Source: Bacteroidales bacterium | GTDB lineage: Bacteria; Bacteroidota; Bacteroidia; Bacteroidales; NBLH01 | Reading direction: 5' to 3' | NCBI GenBank assembly: GCA_029933755.1 | Contig: JAOZNO010000273.1 | Location: 1 to 5,611 of the forward strand | Length of the DNA stretch: 5,611 nucleotides | Shown: positions 1 to 5,509 of the stretch, piece after piece | Position numbering within the stretch: the first letter of the stretch is position 1 | How the letters are laid out: every line of letters begins with the position of its first letter | Program-made: the position numbers and the translations under genes | The notes under the pieces: generated by a model | Seen by the model: the letters and a program-made list of their open reading frames with translations, nothing else | The model's database searches: none | What the model was told of the DNA's origin: nothing

Positions 1-522
1 TAGTGTGCCGGTAATCGGTTTATAATTTTCTCCATTTATTGAATAATATGTTTGCTCAACACCGGAGTTGTAGTCTTTAGAGTTAATATTTAATGACAAG
101 TTCGACCCTAAATATGTATCTTTTCCGTTGAAGTATTTTGATGATTTTTGATAATCCAATTTTGAAAAAGGTGCAATCCCATCAACATAAACTTCCCAAA
201 TTACCTCTATTTGAGGGTATATTGTTTTTTTTGATTGTTGATCTGTAGCCCAGCGACTTCTTATTTTATTTTTACCCTCAGTATCAAAATAATAGGGGTT
301 TGTATATTGTTTTGTCACTTCACTTTTCATTAAACGCCCAGTATCAGTAGGGCTAGACGCAATTCGAATATATGCTGGTAATTTTTTATTCCAAAATAAT
401 TTACCTTCTTCTGAGGCATAGGATTTTATTTCATGTTTTAGTTGATCTTGTGCAAAAGTATTTTGTACTAAAAAAACAGTAGTAAAAAGGAATACGAATT
501 TCAATAAATCTAAGTGTTTCAT
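1..522 (-). CDS. Secreted OmpL47/Ig-like domain protein, N-terminal part (C-terminus beyond window)
   Basis: This is an open frame of 174 codons with no stop before the window edge. The ATG at 522-520 is chosen because a good Sec signal peptide follows at once: Lys3, a hydrophobic core at residues 7-19, and a likely cleavage after TFA at 24/25 (TFA|QDQ), the usual Bacteroidota pattern. The mature part has 'KLPAYIRIASSP' (residues 47-58). Residues about 113-174 read as an Ig-like module, with 'VDGIAPFS', then 'DYNSGVEQTYYSINGENY' (150-167), which resembles the 'D..SGV..YYSIDG..Y..Y' signature of OmpL47-type and chitobiase C-terminal-like beta-sandwich domains. The protein is therefore probably exported to the periplasm or outer membrane. 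No catalytic motif is visible and the true function is unknown. It lies 199 bases downstream of the SpoIIE phosphatase gene, beyond probable terminators, so it is probably not in the same operon. The coding call is confident; the domain call is moderate. Confidence 0.8.
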   Translation of the reverse strand, partial: MKHLDLLKFVFLFTTVFLVQNTFAQDQLKHEIKSYASEEGKLFWNKKLPAYIRIASSPTDTGRLMKSEVTKQYTNPYYFDTEGKNKIRSRWATDQQSKKTIYPQIEVIWEVYVDGIAPFSKLDYQKSSKYFNGKDTYLGSNLSLNINSKDYNSGVEQTYYSINGENYKPITGTL

Positions 523-601
523 CTGTTAATTTTTAGTTTTAGCTAAATAAATTAGCTAGTTAGGTAATTGTTTTTTGTTATACAATTTTAAGCTCGCTCC
601 G

Positions 602-619
602 AAAACCCGCTTAGCGGGT
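602..619 (-). terminator. Probable second tandem terminator hairpin
   Basis: On the minus strand, ACCCGC-TAA-GCGGGT makes a 6-bp stem with a 3-base loop, running into a short T-run (TTTT, two of which can be counted outside the stem). It repeats the 16-base core of the hairpin at 665-681. It lies 80 bases upstream of the start of the secreted-protein gene at 522, so that gene needs its own promoter in the roughly 80 bases between. I could not find a clean Bacteroidota TAnnTTTG box there. Confidence 0.45.
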
Positions 620-664
620 AATTCTATAAAAAGCGAAAATGCATCATGCTGTTATCTGCCTGTT

Positions 665-681
665 AAAAACCCGCTTAGCGG
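665..681 (-). terminator. Probable intrinsic terminator of the TPR-SpoIIE gene (first hairpin)
   Basis: Read on the minus strand, 41 bases after the stop codon at 722, the sequence is CCGC-TAA-GCGG followed by G and five T residues. The stem is only 4 bp but all G/C, and it is followed by a T-run. It is the first of two nearly identical hairpins in tandem, which makes a terminator role more likely than either hairpin alone would. Confidence 0.5.
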
Positions 682-721
682 CTATTAGCTTAAATTTCAA
701 GTTTTCGGAGTAGTCTCAATT

Positions 722-2581
722 TTACAGATTCAAATTCATACCAATTACAAGTATATCATCCGTTTGTTTCGATTTACCTTCTTTTTTCCAATCTTCTATT
801 GTTATATCTAAAATTGCTTTTTGTTCTTCCATACTCTTTTGGTGAATATCAAGTAATAATTGGTGCATTTTTTTGCCCATAAATTTTCTGTCTTTTTCTC
901 CACCAAATTGATCCTGATATCCATCAGAAAAGCTATAAAGGAAAGTGTTTCCAGCAAGTTGAATTTCCTTTTTAGTAAAATGGTCATCTTTTTGTCTCTG
1001 TGTTCCACCAATTGAGAGGTAATTTCCTTCTATTTCTTCTAAAACACCATCTTTAATAATAATTAAAGAGTTTTGAGCACCTGAAAAACTAATTGTTTTT
1101 TTCTTGTCATCAAAAATTATAATCGTACCATCCATACCATCATCATTACCCGTGTGTTGTTGGTTTAATGCCCTGTTTACTCCAATATGAAGTTCTTCAA
1201 GAATTTTATGAGGTTCTAAAATGTTATCATTCAAAACAATCTGATTTAAGATATTCGAGCCAATCATTGACATAAATGCACCAGGAACCCCATGCCCTGT
1301 ACAATCAATTGTTGCAATAACTAGTTTATTCTTTATTTTGGTGTACCAGTAAAAATCTCCACTTACAATATTACGAGGTTTGAGCAAAATAAAGGATTCC
1401 GGGATATAGGAGTTTAAGGAGACTTCTCGCTCTAACATAGCAGTTTGAATAAGTTTGGCATAACTGATACTCTTCATAATCTGGTTATTTTGCCTATCCA
1501 GTTCTTTGTTGTTTACGTCAAGCAAGTCTCTTTGGGAAATAATCTCTTCTTGTTGTCTTAAAATCTCACTATTTTTATTTGCTAATTCAATATTTGCCTT
1601 TTTCTTTTGATAGAATGCATAATAAAGAAGAAGAGCAATAACGAGTACAATAGAAAAAATAAATGCAAAAATTATATTCTTTTTTTGTTGCTCTAATCGC
1701 TTTTGTTCTGCTTGTTCTTTAAGTATTTTTTTTGCTAATTGTGCTTTAGATAAGGTATTTGCTAACGAATCAGCTTTTGAATGATATACTTTTACTTCTT
1801 CCTTTTTTTCTTTGAGCTCCACTTGTGTTTTAAGCAACTCCATTTCTTGCAATCTTTTTTCAAGTGCAATTCGTTCAGAGCGTAATTTTTCATTCTCTAT
1901 TGCCATATAACTCTTCGCAACTTCTTCATCCTGCATTTGCTTATAGAAAGTCATGTACTTGTCTAAATATTTTTTAGACTCCACTTGATTTCCCATACTC
2001 TCATAGGTTTCAGCTAATTGAAGATAAAAAACTGCTATTTTTTCAAGATTGTTGATTTCCTGTGCATAGCTTAGTGCCTCTTCGAGATACTTAATTGATT
2101 CGTTATATTTTTTTAACTGTTTATATGAGGATGAGAGATTTAGTAAGGAGTTAAAAAGGTTTTCACGACCGGAGACTGTATTTTTTTCTTTTCTTCTGGT
2201 AGCCACAACTTCTACTAAATGATCAACTGATTTTTTGTATTGTCCTAAATCTGAATAAATCATACCCAAATTACTATGAATACCAGCCATTCCATTTTCA
2301 TTACCTAATTGCTTATTTAGTTCTAAAGATATTAAGTAATACTCTGCACTTTTTTCAAAATGATTACGATTCCAGTATATTTCTGCTATTTGGTTTAAAA
2401 AATCACTTGCATTTCGTAAATCAGATTTTGTTTGATATAATTCATAGTTTTCAGTATATTTTATTATTTGGGCTGAGTCCTGTTTCGTAAGATTCTGCTT
2501 TGCATAGGTTTGCGAAAGAGTATAACTTTTCTGAAGTATTAGAAAAAGAAACAGGTAGAATAAAATCTTCAAATTTTTCAT
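722..2581 (-). CDS. TPR-repeat, membrane-anchored SpoIIE/PP2C-family serine phosphatase (sensor-type)
   Basis: This 619-residue protein is a PP2C-type (SpoIIE clade) phosphatase, which removes phosphate from serine/threonine of partner proteins such as anti-sigma-factor antagonists. In order it has a signal peptide or anchor (residues 1-24), about four TPR units (about 57-215, for example 'NLGMIYSDLGQYKKSVDHL' at 104-122), a coiled coil (about 224-300), one transmembrane helix (about 302-323), a second coiled coil (about 326-370) and the linker 'SYAKLIQTAML'. The catalytic domain follows (about 395-617). Its motifs are 'SGDFYW' (407-412, Asp409), 'IDCTGHGVPGAFMSMIG' (425-441, Asp426), 'DGMDGT', 'FSDGYQDQFGG' (551-561, Asp553) and 'TDDILV' (607-612, Asp608/609), so the metal site looks intact. 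The TPRs should face the periplasm and the phosphatase the cytoplasm. No receiver, kinase or partner gene is adjacent, so its substrate is unknown. The gene appears to stand alone between long spacers. The ATG at 2581-2579 leads straight into the signal sequence, but no Shine-Dalgarno is visible. Confidence 0.93.
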   Translation of the reverse strand: MKNLKILFYLFLFLILQKSYTLSQTYAKQNLTKQDSAQIIKYTENYELYQTKSDLRNASDFLNQIAEIYWNRNHFEKSAEYYLISLELNKQLGNENGMAGIHSNLGMIYSDLGQYKKSVDHLVEVVATRRKEKNTVSGRENLFNSLLNLSSSYKQLKKYNESIKYLEEALSYAQEINNLEKIAVFYLQLAETYESMGNQVESKKYLDKYMTFYKQMQDEEVAKSYMAIENEKLRSERIALEKRLQEMELLKTQVELKEKKEEVKVYHSKADSLANTLSKAQLAKKILKEQAEQKRLEQQKKNIIFAFIFSIVLVIALLLYYAFYQKKKANIELANKNSEILRQQEEIISQRDLLDVNNKELDRQNNQIMKSISYAKLIQTAMLEREVSLNSYIPESFILLKPRNIVSGDFYWYTKIKNKLVIATIDCTGHGVPGAFMSMIGSNILNQIVLNDNILEPHKILEELHIGVNRALNQQHTGNDDGMDGTIIIFDDKKKTISFSGAQNSLIIIKDGVLEEIEGNYLSIGGTQRQKDDHFTKKEIQLAGNTFLYSFSDGYQDQFGGEKDRKFMGKKMHQLLLDIHQKSMEEQKAILDITIEDWKKEGKSKQTDDILVIGMNLNL

Positions 2582-2966
2582 TAGCCAAAAAGTAAATTGA
2601 GCTGGTTTTTACTACAATATATTTCGAATACAATAGAGCACTAATTTTGCTGCGTCTATCTTAGTTTATAGTCCAATATATACTGCCGCACATAGGTGTT
2701 TAATCTAAAATATCGTATTGTTAATTCTTTTGATATTAAATTATTTTCACTTGTATTGTGAAAGGTCTAAAAATAATTTAATGAACGTTTTATCTGTATA
2801 AACAATGTTTGATATTGATAGAAATATATGCTACAATTTTTAAACCATACTTTATGATTTGAGTATAAAAATGGTATTTGTTGATTTAATTTTGATTTTT
2901 TGTTTTTTACACCTCTTATTGGTTTATTAGGATAAATTTACAAAATTTTTAGCTATTAGAACGTAA
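2582..2966. other. 385-bp AT-rich intergenic spacer without a gene
   Basis: This stretch lies between the stop of the GNAT gene and the start of the TPR-SpoIIE gene. It must hold the end of the upstream operon and the promoter of the phosphatase gene. I see no ORF worth calling and no RNA gene. The only clear structure is the 13-bp inverted repeat at 2735-2782. I found no exact minus-strand match to the Bacteroidota -7 box (TAnnTTTG); two plus-strand matches (2642-2649 and in the TAATTTTG near 2888) point away from any gene and are probably chance in AT-rich DNA. Confidence 0.6.
2735..2782. repeat. 13-bp perfect AT-only inverted repeat
   Basis: Arms attaaattatttt (2735-2747) and aaaataatttaat (2770-2782) are exact reverse complements around a 22-base centre. 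An alternative inner hairpin, tttcac (2745-2750) with gtgaaa (2758-2763), overlaps it. It sits about 185 bases downstream of the GNAT stop codon and about 150 bases upstream of the phosphatase start. It could be a weak bidirectional terminator or a binding site for a dimeric regulator, but the arms contain no G or C, so chance is a serious alternative. Confidence 0.35.
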
Positions 2967-4085
2967 TTATAGTTTTTTTTGATAAATACGGTATCGTTTG
3001 TAAATGTCGGCACCAAGTCTTTTCATTTCAGCCCGCATACGTTTGTTTTCTTGCATTACCACATGAGAATCAATCAATTCCATTCCTTTATTTTTTGCAC
3101 TCTCCATTAGTTTAACAGCCATTAATATGTCGATGCCATGGTTCCGGTATTTCTCTTTTACAGCTCCTAAAAGCAAATTAAGCTGTTTTGTCTTTTTCCC
3201 GGATCTAAGGATATGCCATAATCCAAATGGAAACAATCTGCCTTTTGCTTTATTAATACCTTTACTAATATCTGGCATTGCAATAACAAAACCTATAATG
3301 TTTTGGTCTTTATCAACAGCAGCTTTAACAAACTGTGGATTTATCAGATAAATAAAGCGATTGGCAAATTCAAAAATTTCTTTGTCCAGAAAAGGGGCAA
3401 AACCAAATATATTTTTATAAGACTCATTAAGCAATTTGAAAACAGGGTAAATAAGAGGTTTAAGGTCTTTACGTTTACTAAATTCTAAAATATTATAGCC
3501 ATTTTTAAGAGCCCTGGTTGAAACTCTTTTATATAAATCAGGAATTGAATCAGGAATATTTAATTTGTATTGTACCAAATCCAGTTTTTTATTATATCCA
3601 CAGGATTCAACAAACTTACTTAAATATGCAAAACTATGGTTTGTTACTATTACTGTCGGTTTATCAAAACCCTCAATTAATATCCCCTGGGGCTCTTTAT
3701 CACTAAACCCAAATGGACCAATAATATGATCCATACCATTTTCTTTTGCCCAGATTTCTACTTTTTCTAAAAGTGCGTTTACAATATCAGGATTTTTAGT
3801 GCTTTCGAGAAATGCAAACCTTCCTTGTTTTTGATTATTTGCATCATTATACTTATTATTTATAATTCCCATGACTCTTCCTACAGGTTTATTATCCTGG
3901 TAAGCAAGGTATAGTACGGTTTTAGAATATGAATAAGTGTGATTTTTTTTATGTGAATAAAAAGTCCATTCATCTGAATAAATTGGATGTAGCCAGTTTT
4001 TGTGTTCAGAATGTAAGTTTTCAGGTAAAAAGATATACGTTTTAAGATCTTTCTTTGTTTTAACTTGTTTTATTGTAATGCTCAT
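2967..4085 (-). CDS. Tandem-GNAT acyltransferase-like protein (YghO / bacterial ceramide synthase-like)
   Basis: This 372-residue protein is about twice the length of a single GNAT domain and seems to hold two. The first (about 55-125) has the strand 'VLYLAYQDNKPVGRVMGII' (57-75) and the helix-rich 'FAFLESTKNPDIVNALLEKVEIW'-type region (from 90), then 'IIGPFGFSD' (121-129). The second (about 250-372) has 'AAVDKDQNIIGFVIAMPD' (255-272), the acyl-CoA-loop-like 'VKEKYRNHGIDILM' (309-322) and the terminal 'RMRAEMKRLGADIYKRYRIY' (349-368). This layout is that of the YghO-like N-acyltransferase family, to which, from memory, the bacterial ceramide synthase of Caulobacter belongs; that enzyme joins an acyl-CoA to a sphingoid amine. 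No signal peptide or membrane helix is seen, so it should be cytoplasmic. It lies 18 bases after a PAP2/Aur1-like gene and is probably co-transcribed with it, which supports a lipid role. The exact acyl donor and acceptor are unproven. Confidence 0.82.
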   Translation of the reverse strand: MSITIKQVKTKKDLKTYIFLPENLHSEHKNWLHPIYSDEWTFYSHKKNHTYSYSKTVLYLAYQDNKPVGRVMGIINNKYNDANNQKQGRFAFLESTKNPDIVNALLEKVEIWAKENGMDHIIGPFGFSDKEPQGILIEGFDKPTVIVTNHSFAYLSKFVESCGYNKKLDLVQYKLNIPDSIPDLYKRVSTRALKNGYNILEFSKRKDLKPLIYPVFKLLNESYKNIFGFAPFLDKEIFEFANRFIYLINPQFVKAAVDKDQNIIGFVIAMPDISKGINKAKGRLFPFGLWHILRSGKKTKQLNLLLGAVKEKYRNHGIDILMAVKLMESAKNKGMELIDSHVVMQENKRMRAEMKRLGADIYKRYRIYQKKL

Positions 4086-4103
4086 AATTTTAAACTTAAG
4101 GAT

Positions 4104-4979
4104 CTAATTAATTAATACATATGGTGATTTCTTATTATAGAGCGCGTAAATTTTATCTCCCAGCAAATATAAAATTGGTGCAGAAATGAGACCACCTATA
4201 ACATCGACAACATAATGTGCTTTAATATAAACAGTTGAAAAACATATTAATAAAGCAAAGGGAAATATTAGTAGGGAAAGCTTTTTGAAAGTTTTGACTG
4301 AAATTAATAAAATAATCCAACTAAGTCCTACATGTGAACTGGGAAAAGCTCCTGTAGGCGTTTCACCGATATCTTGAATAAACTTTATTATTTCCCCCCA
4401 GAAGAAAGGCTGACTTATTTCTACTTGCTCTACAGGAAAATAAAATTGAGGTCCAACAACAGGAAATAAAGCAAAAAATAAATAATAGGTGTATGAAGAA
4501 AAGATAATGATAAAAAAGGATTTTTCAAATTCTGTATTTTTCTTAAAGAACAGGATTATAGGAAAAATGATTATTATCAAATAAAATGAAAAATAAGAAA
4601 AGAACATCAGTTTGTTAAACCAAAGGCTATTGTATTTTAAACTAAACCATAATGACGGTTGTGATCCAAATATTGAATTTTCTAATTGAATAAATATCTC
4701 ATCTAAATCAGGGGAAAATGTATTGTTATAATATCCGGTTTCACCATAAAAATAGGCCATAAATAGTAATGGGTAAAAATGCCATAGAAATAAAGCTAAT
4801 TTATTGTTGTTATTTGTACTGAGTTTAATAAGGATGAAAATAATTAGTAAAGCAGTAATTCTGGCACTAACTAACATAGAAAAATATTCGGTTTTTTCTT
4901 TACCTAAAACGATAATTACTCCAGTAATAATTATGAATATCAGGACAACAAAATCAGATAGATTAATTTTTCTAATCAT
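4104..4979 (-). CDS. Integral membrane PAP2-superfamily protein, Aur1/inositolphosphotransferase-like
   Basis: This 291-residue protein is rich in membrane helices (about 8-26, 36-52, 62-80, 121-145, 153-175, 217-252 in two passes, 258-280). The catalytic signature is that of PAP2 enzymes: 'FPSSHVG' (212-218, His216) and 'HYVVDVIGG' (255-263, His255 and Asp259). The first PAP2 motif, K-x6-RP, is absent; in its place is 'FPVVGPQFYFP' (172-182). That, and the overall topology, fit the Aur1/Ipt1-like branch (PAP2_3), whose members move phospho-head-groups between lipids, for example making inositol-phosphoceramide, rather than the plain lipid phosphatases. The active-site histidines should face the outer side of the inner membrane. 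It is the first gene of a probable two-gene operon with the tandem-GNAT gene. The start ATG at 4979-4977 is the first in frame and is followed by the first hydrophobic segment. A simple lipid phosphatase or undecaprenyl-pyrophosphate phosphatase is the main alternative. Confidence 0.85.
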   Translation of the reverse strand: MIRKINLSDFVVLIFIIITGVIIVLGKEKTEYFSMLVSARITALLIIFILIKLSTNNNNKLALFLWHFYPLLFMAYFYGETGYYNNTFSPDLDEIFIQLENSIFGSQPSLWFSLKYNSLWFNKLMFFSYFSFYLIIIIFPIILFFKKNTEFEKSFFIIIFSSYTYYLFFALFPVVGPQFYFPVEQVEISQPFFWGEIIKFIQDIGETPTGAFPSSHVGLSWIILLISVKTFKKLSLLIFPFALLICFSTVYIKAHYVVDVIGGLISAPILYLLGDKIYALYNKKSPYVLIN

Positions 4980-5130
4980 AAATTCAGTAAAAAAATAATC
5001 TGTAAAAATAATAATATTGTAGAATATCTAACTATGTATACTATTTTGAGTAAAGTTTAGATGGTGAAACTTTAGATAAGTCGTAAAAATAAGAAAGACT
5101 CAAATTGCTGTAAGTCTTTGATATTTAAAT
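4980..5130. other. Spacer/leader upstream of the PAP2-GNAT operon with two small inverted repeats
   Basis: No gene is present here. Two short hairpins are visible: taaagttt (5051-5058) with aaacttta (5067-5074), an 8-bp stem with an 8-base loop, and aaagact (5094-5100) with agtcttt (5113-5119), a 7-bp stem with a 12-base loop. The operon promoter must lie in or to the right of this stretch, but no convincing TAnnTTTG box with a TTTG partner was found on the minus strand. Either hairpin could be an operator or part of a transcript leader; both are short. Confidence 0.35.
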
Positions 5131-5151
5131 AGCGAGATGGTGACTTGTCTG

Positions 5152-5170
5152 TCCCGATTTTATTTCGGGG
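5152..5170. repeat. CCCGA-type palindrome 1, inside the tRNA-remnant T-loop
   Basis: The arms cccga (5153-5157) and tcggg (5165-5169) pair around a 7-base loop, with a possible T-G wobble (5152/5170) closing the stem. It makes up most of the 23 bases that interrupt the T-loop of the decayed tRNA copy. It shares its cccgat core with the palindrome at 5183-5200. Confidence 0.55.
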
Positions 5171-5182
5171 AACGCCCGACCT

Positions 5183-5200
5183 TCCCGATATTAATCGGGA
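5183..5200. repeat. CCCGA-type palindrome 2, replacing the tRNA-remnant anticodon arm
   Basis: The arms tcccgat (5183-5189) and atcggga (5194-5200) are perfect 7-bp complements around a 4-base centre. It occupies the place of the anticodon arm (cgtga-loop-tcacg, 5540-5556) in the intact tRNA and still resembles it in the middle (gat...aatc). On the plus strand it is followed by a T-rich tract, but no plus-strand gene needs a terminator here. Confidence 0.6.
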
Positions 5201-5210
5201 CGCTCTTTTT

Positions 5211-5465
5211 CTATTTTGCAGATTCGATTAGTTTGGTAATAAAAATCCTTGATTTTTGTTTTTTGATGTACCTTTCTCTGTTCAAAGCCTCTGTATTTGT
5301 GTCAAACTCTTCGGAATAAACAATTTTCCAGGGTCTTCCACTTTTAGTAGATTTAGTAGCACCTGCATTATGTCTTTCTAATCTTGTATTAATATCAGAT
5401 GAAGCACCTGTATAAAATTTATCTGATTTTTCACTGTAGAGAATATAAATGTAATATTTTTGCAT
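5211..5465 (-). CDS. Small GIY-YIG nuclease-domain protein (YhbQ/UPF0213-like)
   Basis: This 84-residue protein is a single GIY-YIG domain of normal length for the stand-alone family, which contains structure- or site-specific DNA endonucleases, many without known function. The first signature strand is 'YYIYIL' (4-9) and the second 'FYTG' (17-20). Then come Arg28 and 'RHN' (31-33), 'STKSGRPWKIVYSEEF' (39-54) and 'NRERYIKK' (62-69), whose Glu64 is the expected metal-binding residue. The frame stays open upstream to an ATG at 5555, but those 30 extra codons would run through the tRNA terminator and into the tRNA gene, and the domain begins at the ATG at 5465-5463, so I take that start. Only 15 bases separate it from the T-run end of the terminator. 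It is flanked by the tRNA and a tRNA 3' repeat, which suggests a mobile or tRNA-linked origin. Substrate unknown. Confidence 0.88.
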   Translation of the reverse strand: MQKYYIYILYSEKSDKFYTGASSDINTRLERHNAGATKSTKSGRPWKIVYSEEFDTNTEALNRERYIKKQKSRIFITKLIESAK

Positions 5466-5480
5466 AACACAAATCATAAA

Positions 5481-5508
5481 TAAAAAAAGCCCGAAAATTC
5501 GGGCTTTT
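5481..5508 (-). terminator. Strong intrinsic terminator of the tRNA
   Basis: A stem of aaaagcccg (5485-5493) and cgggctttt (5500-5508), extendable by two A-T pairs, lies next to the tRNA 3' end. On the minus strand the GC-rich stem core is followed by seven T residues and an A, a classic rho-independent terminator. The opposite strand also ends in T4, so it may work weakly in both directions. The 15 bases between it and the GIY-YIG start leave little room for a separate promoter. Confidence 0.88.
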
Positions 5509-5509
5509 G

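Larger units (their letters stand above)
597..710. repeat. 114-bp inverted-repeat element containing two CCGCTAAGCGG hairpins
   Basis: The spacer between the two left-hand genes is bounded by ctccgaaaac (597-606) and its exact reverse complement gttttcggag (701-710). Inside, the 16-mer aaaacccgcttagcgg occurs twice in the same orientation (602-617 and 666-681), and each copy is itself a hairpin with a tta loop. The whole could fold as an outer 10-bp stem enclosing two hairpins. It may be a small dispersed repeat of the REP or MITE kind, or simply an elaborate terminator region. No target-site duplication is evident next to the outer arms. Confidence 0.5.
5131..5206 (-). pseudogene. Decayed tRNA-Met 3'-portion repeat with two palindromic insertions or replacements
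   Basis: This segment repeats the intact tRNA at 5510-5583 in the same orientation, in three collinear blocks. Bases 5131-5147 match 5511-5527 at 15 of 17 (acceptor 3' strand, T-stem and part of the T-loop). Bases 5171-5182 match 5528-5539 at 12 of 12. Bases 5201-5206 match 5557-5562 at 6 of 6 (the 3' strand of the D-stem). Between the first two blocks sits a 23-base insertion in the T-loop (5148-5170), and the 17-base anticodon arm is replaced by an 18-base palindrome (5183-5200). The T-stem no longer pairs and the acceptor 5' half and D-loop are absent, so it cannot be a working tRNA. It starts 5 bases beyond the GIY-YIG stop codon and may be the far attachment or duplication end of a tRNA-linked cassette, or contribute a transcript end. 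Confidence 0.7.

Noticed and set aside
808..1011. Minus-strand 67-residue open frame inside the phosphatase gene
   Set aside because: It is an alternate frame of the conserved catalytic domain with no independent support.
1726..1733. Run of eight A residues in the phosphatase mRNA as a programmed slippage site
   Set aside because: It encodes Lys-Lys in a coiled coil of an AT-rich gene; the frame continues intact to a complete catalytic domain, and no alternative product is evident.
2451..2633. Minus-strand 60-residue open frame overlapping the phosphatase start
   Set aside because: Out of frame with the signal peptide and TPR coding sequence; no recognisable features.
2642..2649. Plus-strand TAATTTTG as a Bacteroidota -7 promoter box
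   Set aside because: No plus-strand gene follows and such matches are expected by chance in AT-rich spacer.
3127..3706. Plus-strand open frames opposite the GNAT gene (3127-3351, 3303-3488, 3518-3706)
   Set aside because: They lie wholly inside a well-supported minus-strand gene, overlap each other and resemble no protein family; they are shadows.
4804..4998. Plus-strand 64-residue open frame over the PAP2 N-terminus
   Set aside because: It is antisense to a membrane-segment-coding region; its hydrophobic look is a by-product of that.
5131..5206. CRISPR-like array from the repeated palindromes
   Set aside because: Only two unlike palindromes, no regular spacers and no cas genes; the blocks between them match the tRNA.
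5137..5319. Plus-strand 60-residue open frame across the tRNA remnant and the GIY-YIG 3' end
   Set aside because: It runs through the palindromes and antisense to a recognised gene; no start signal or family resemblance.
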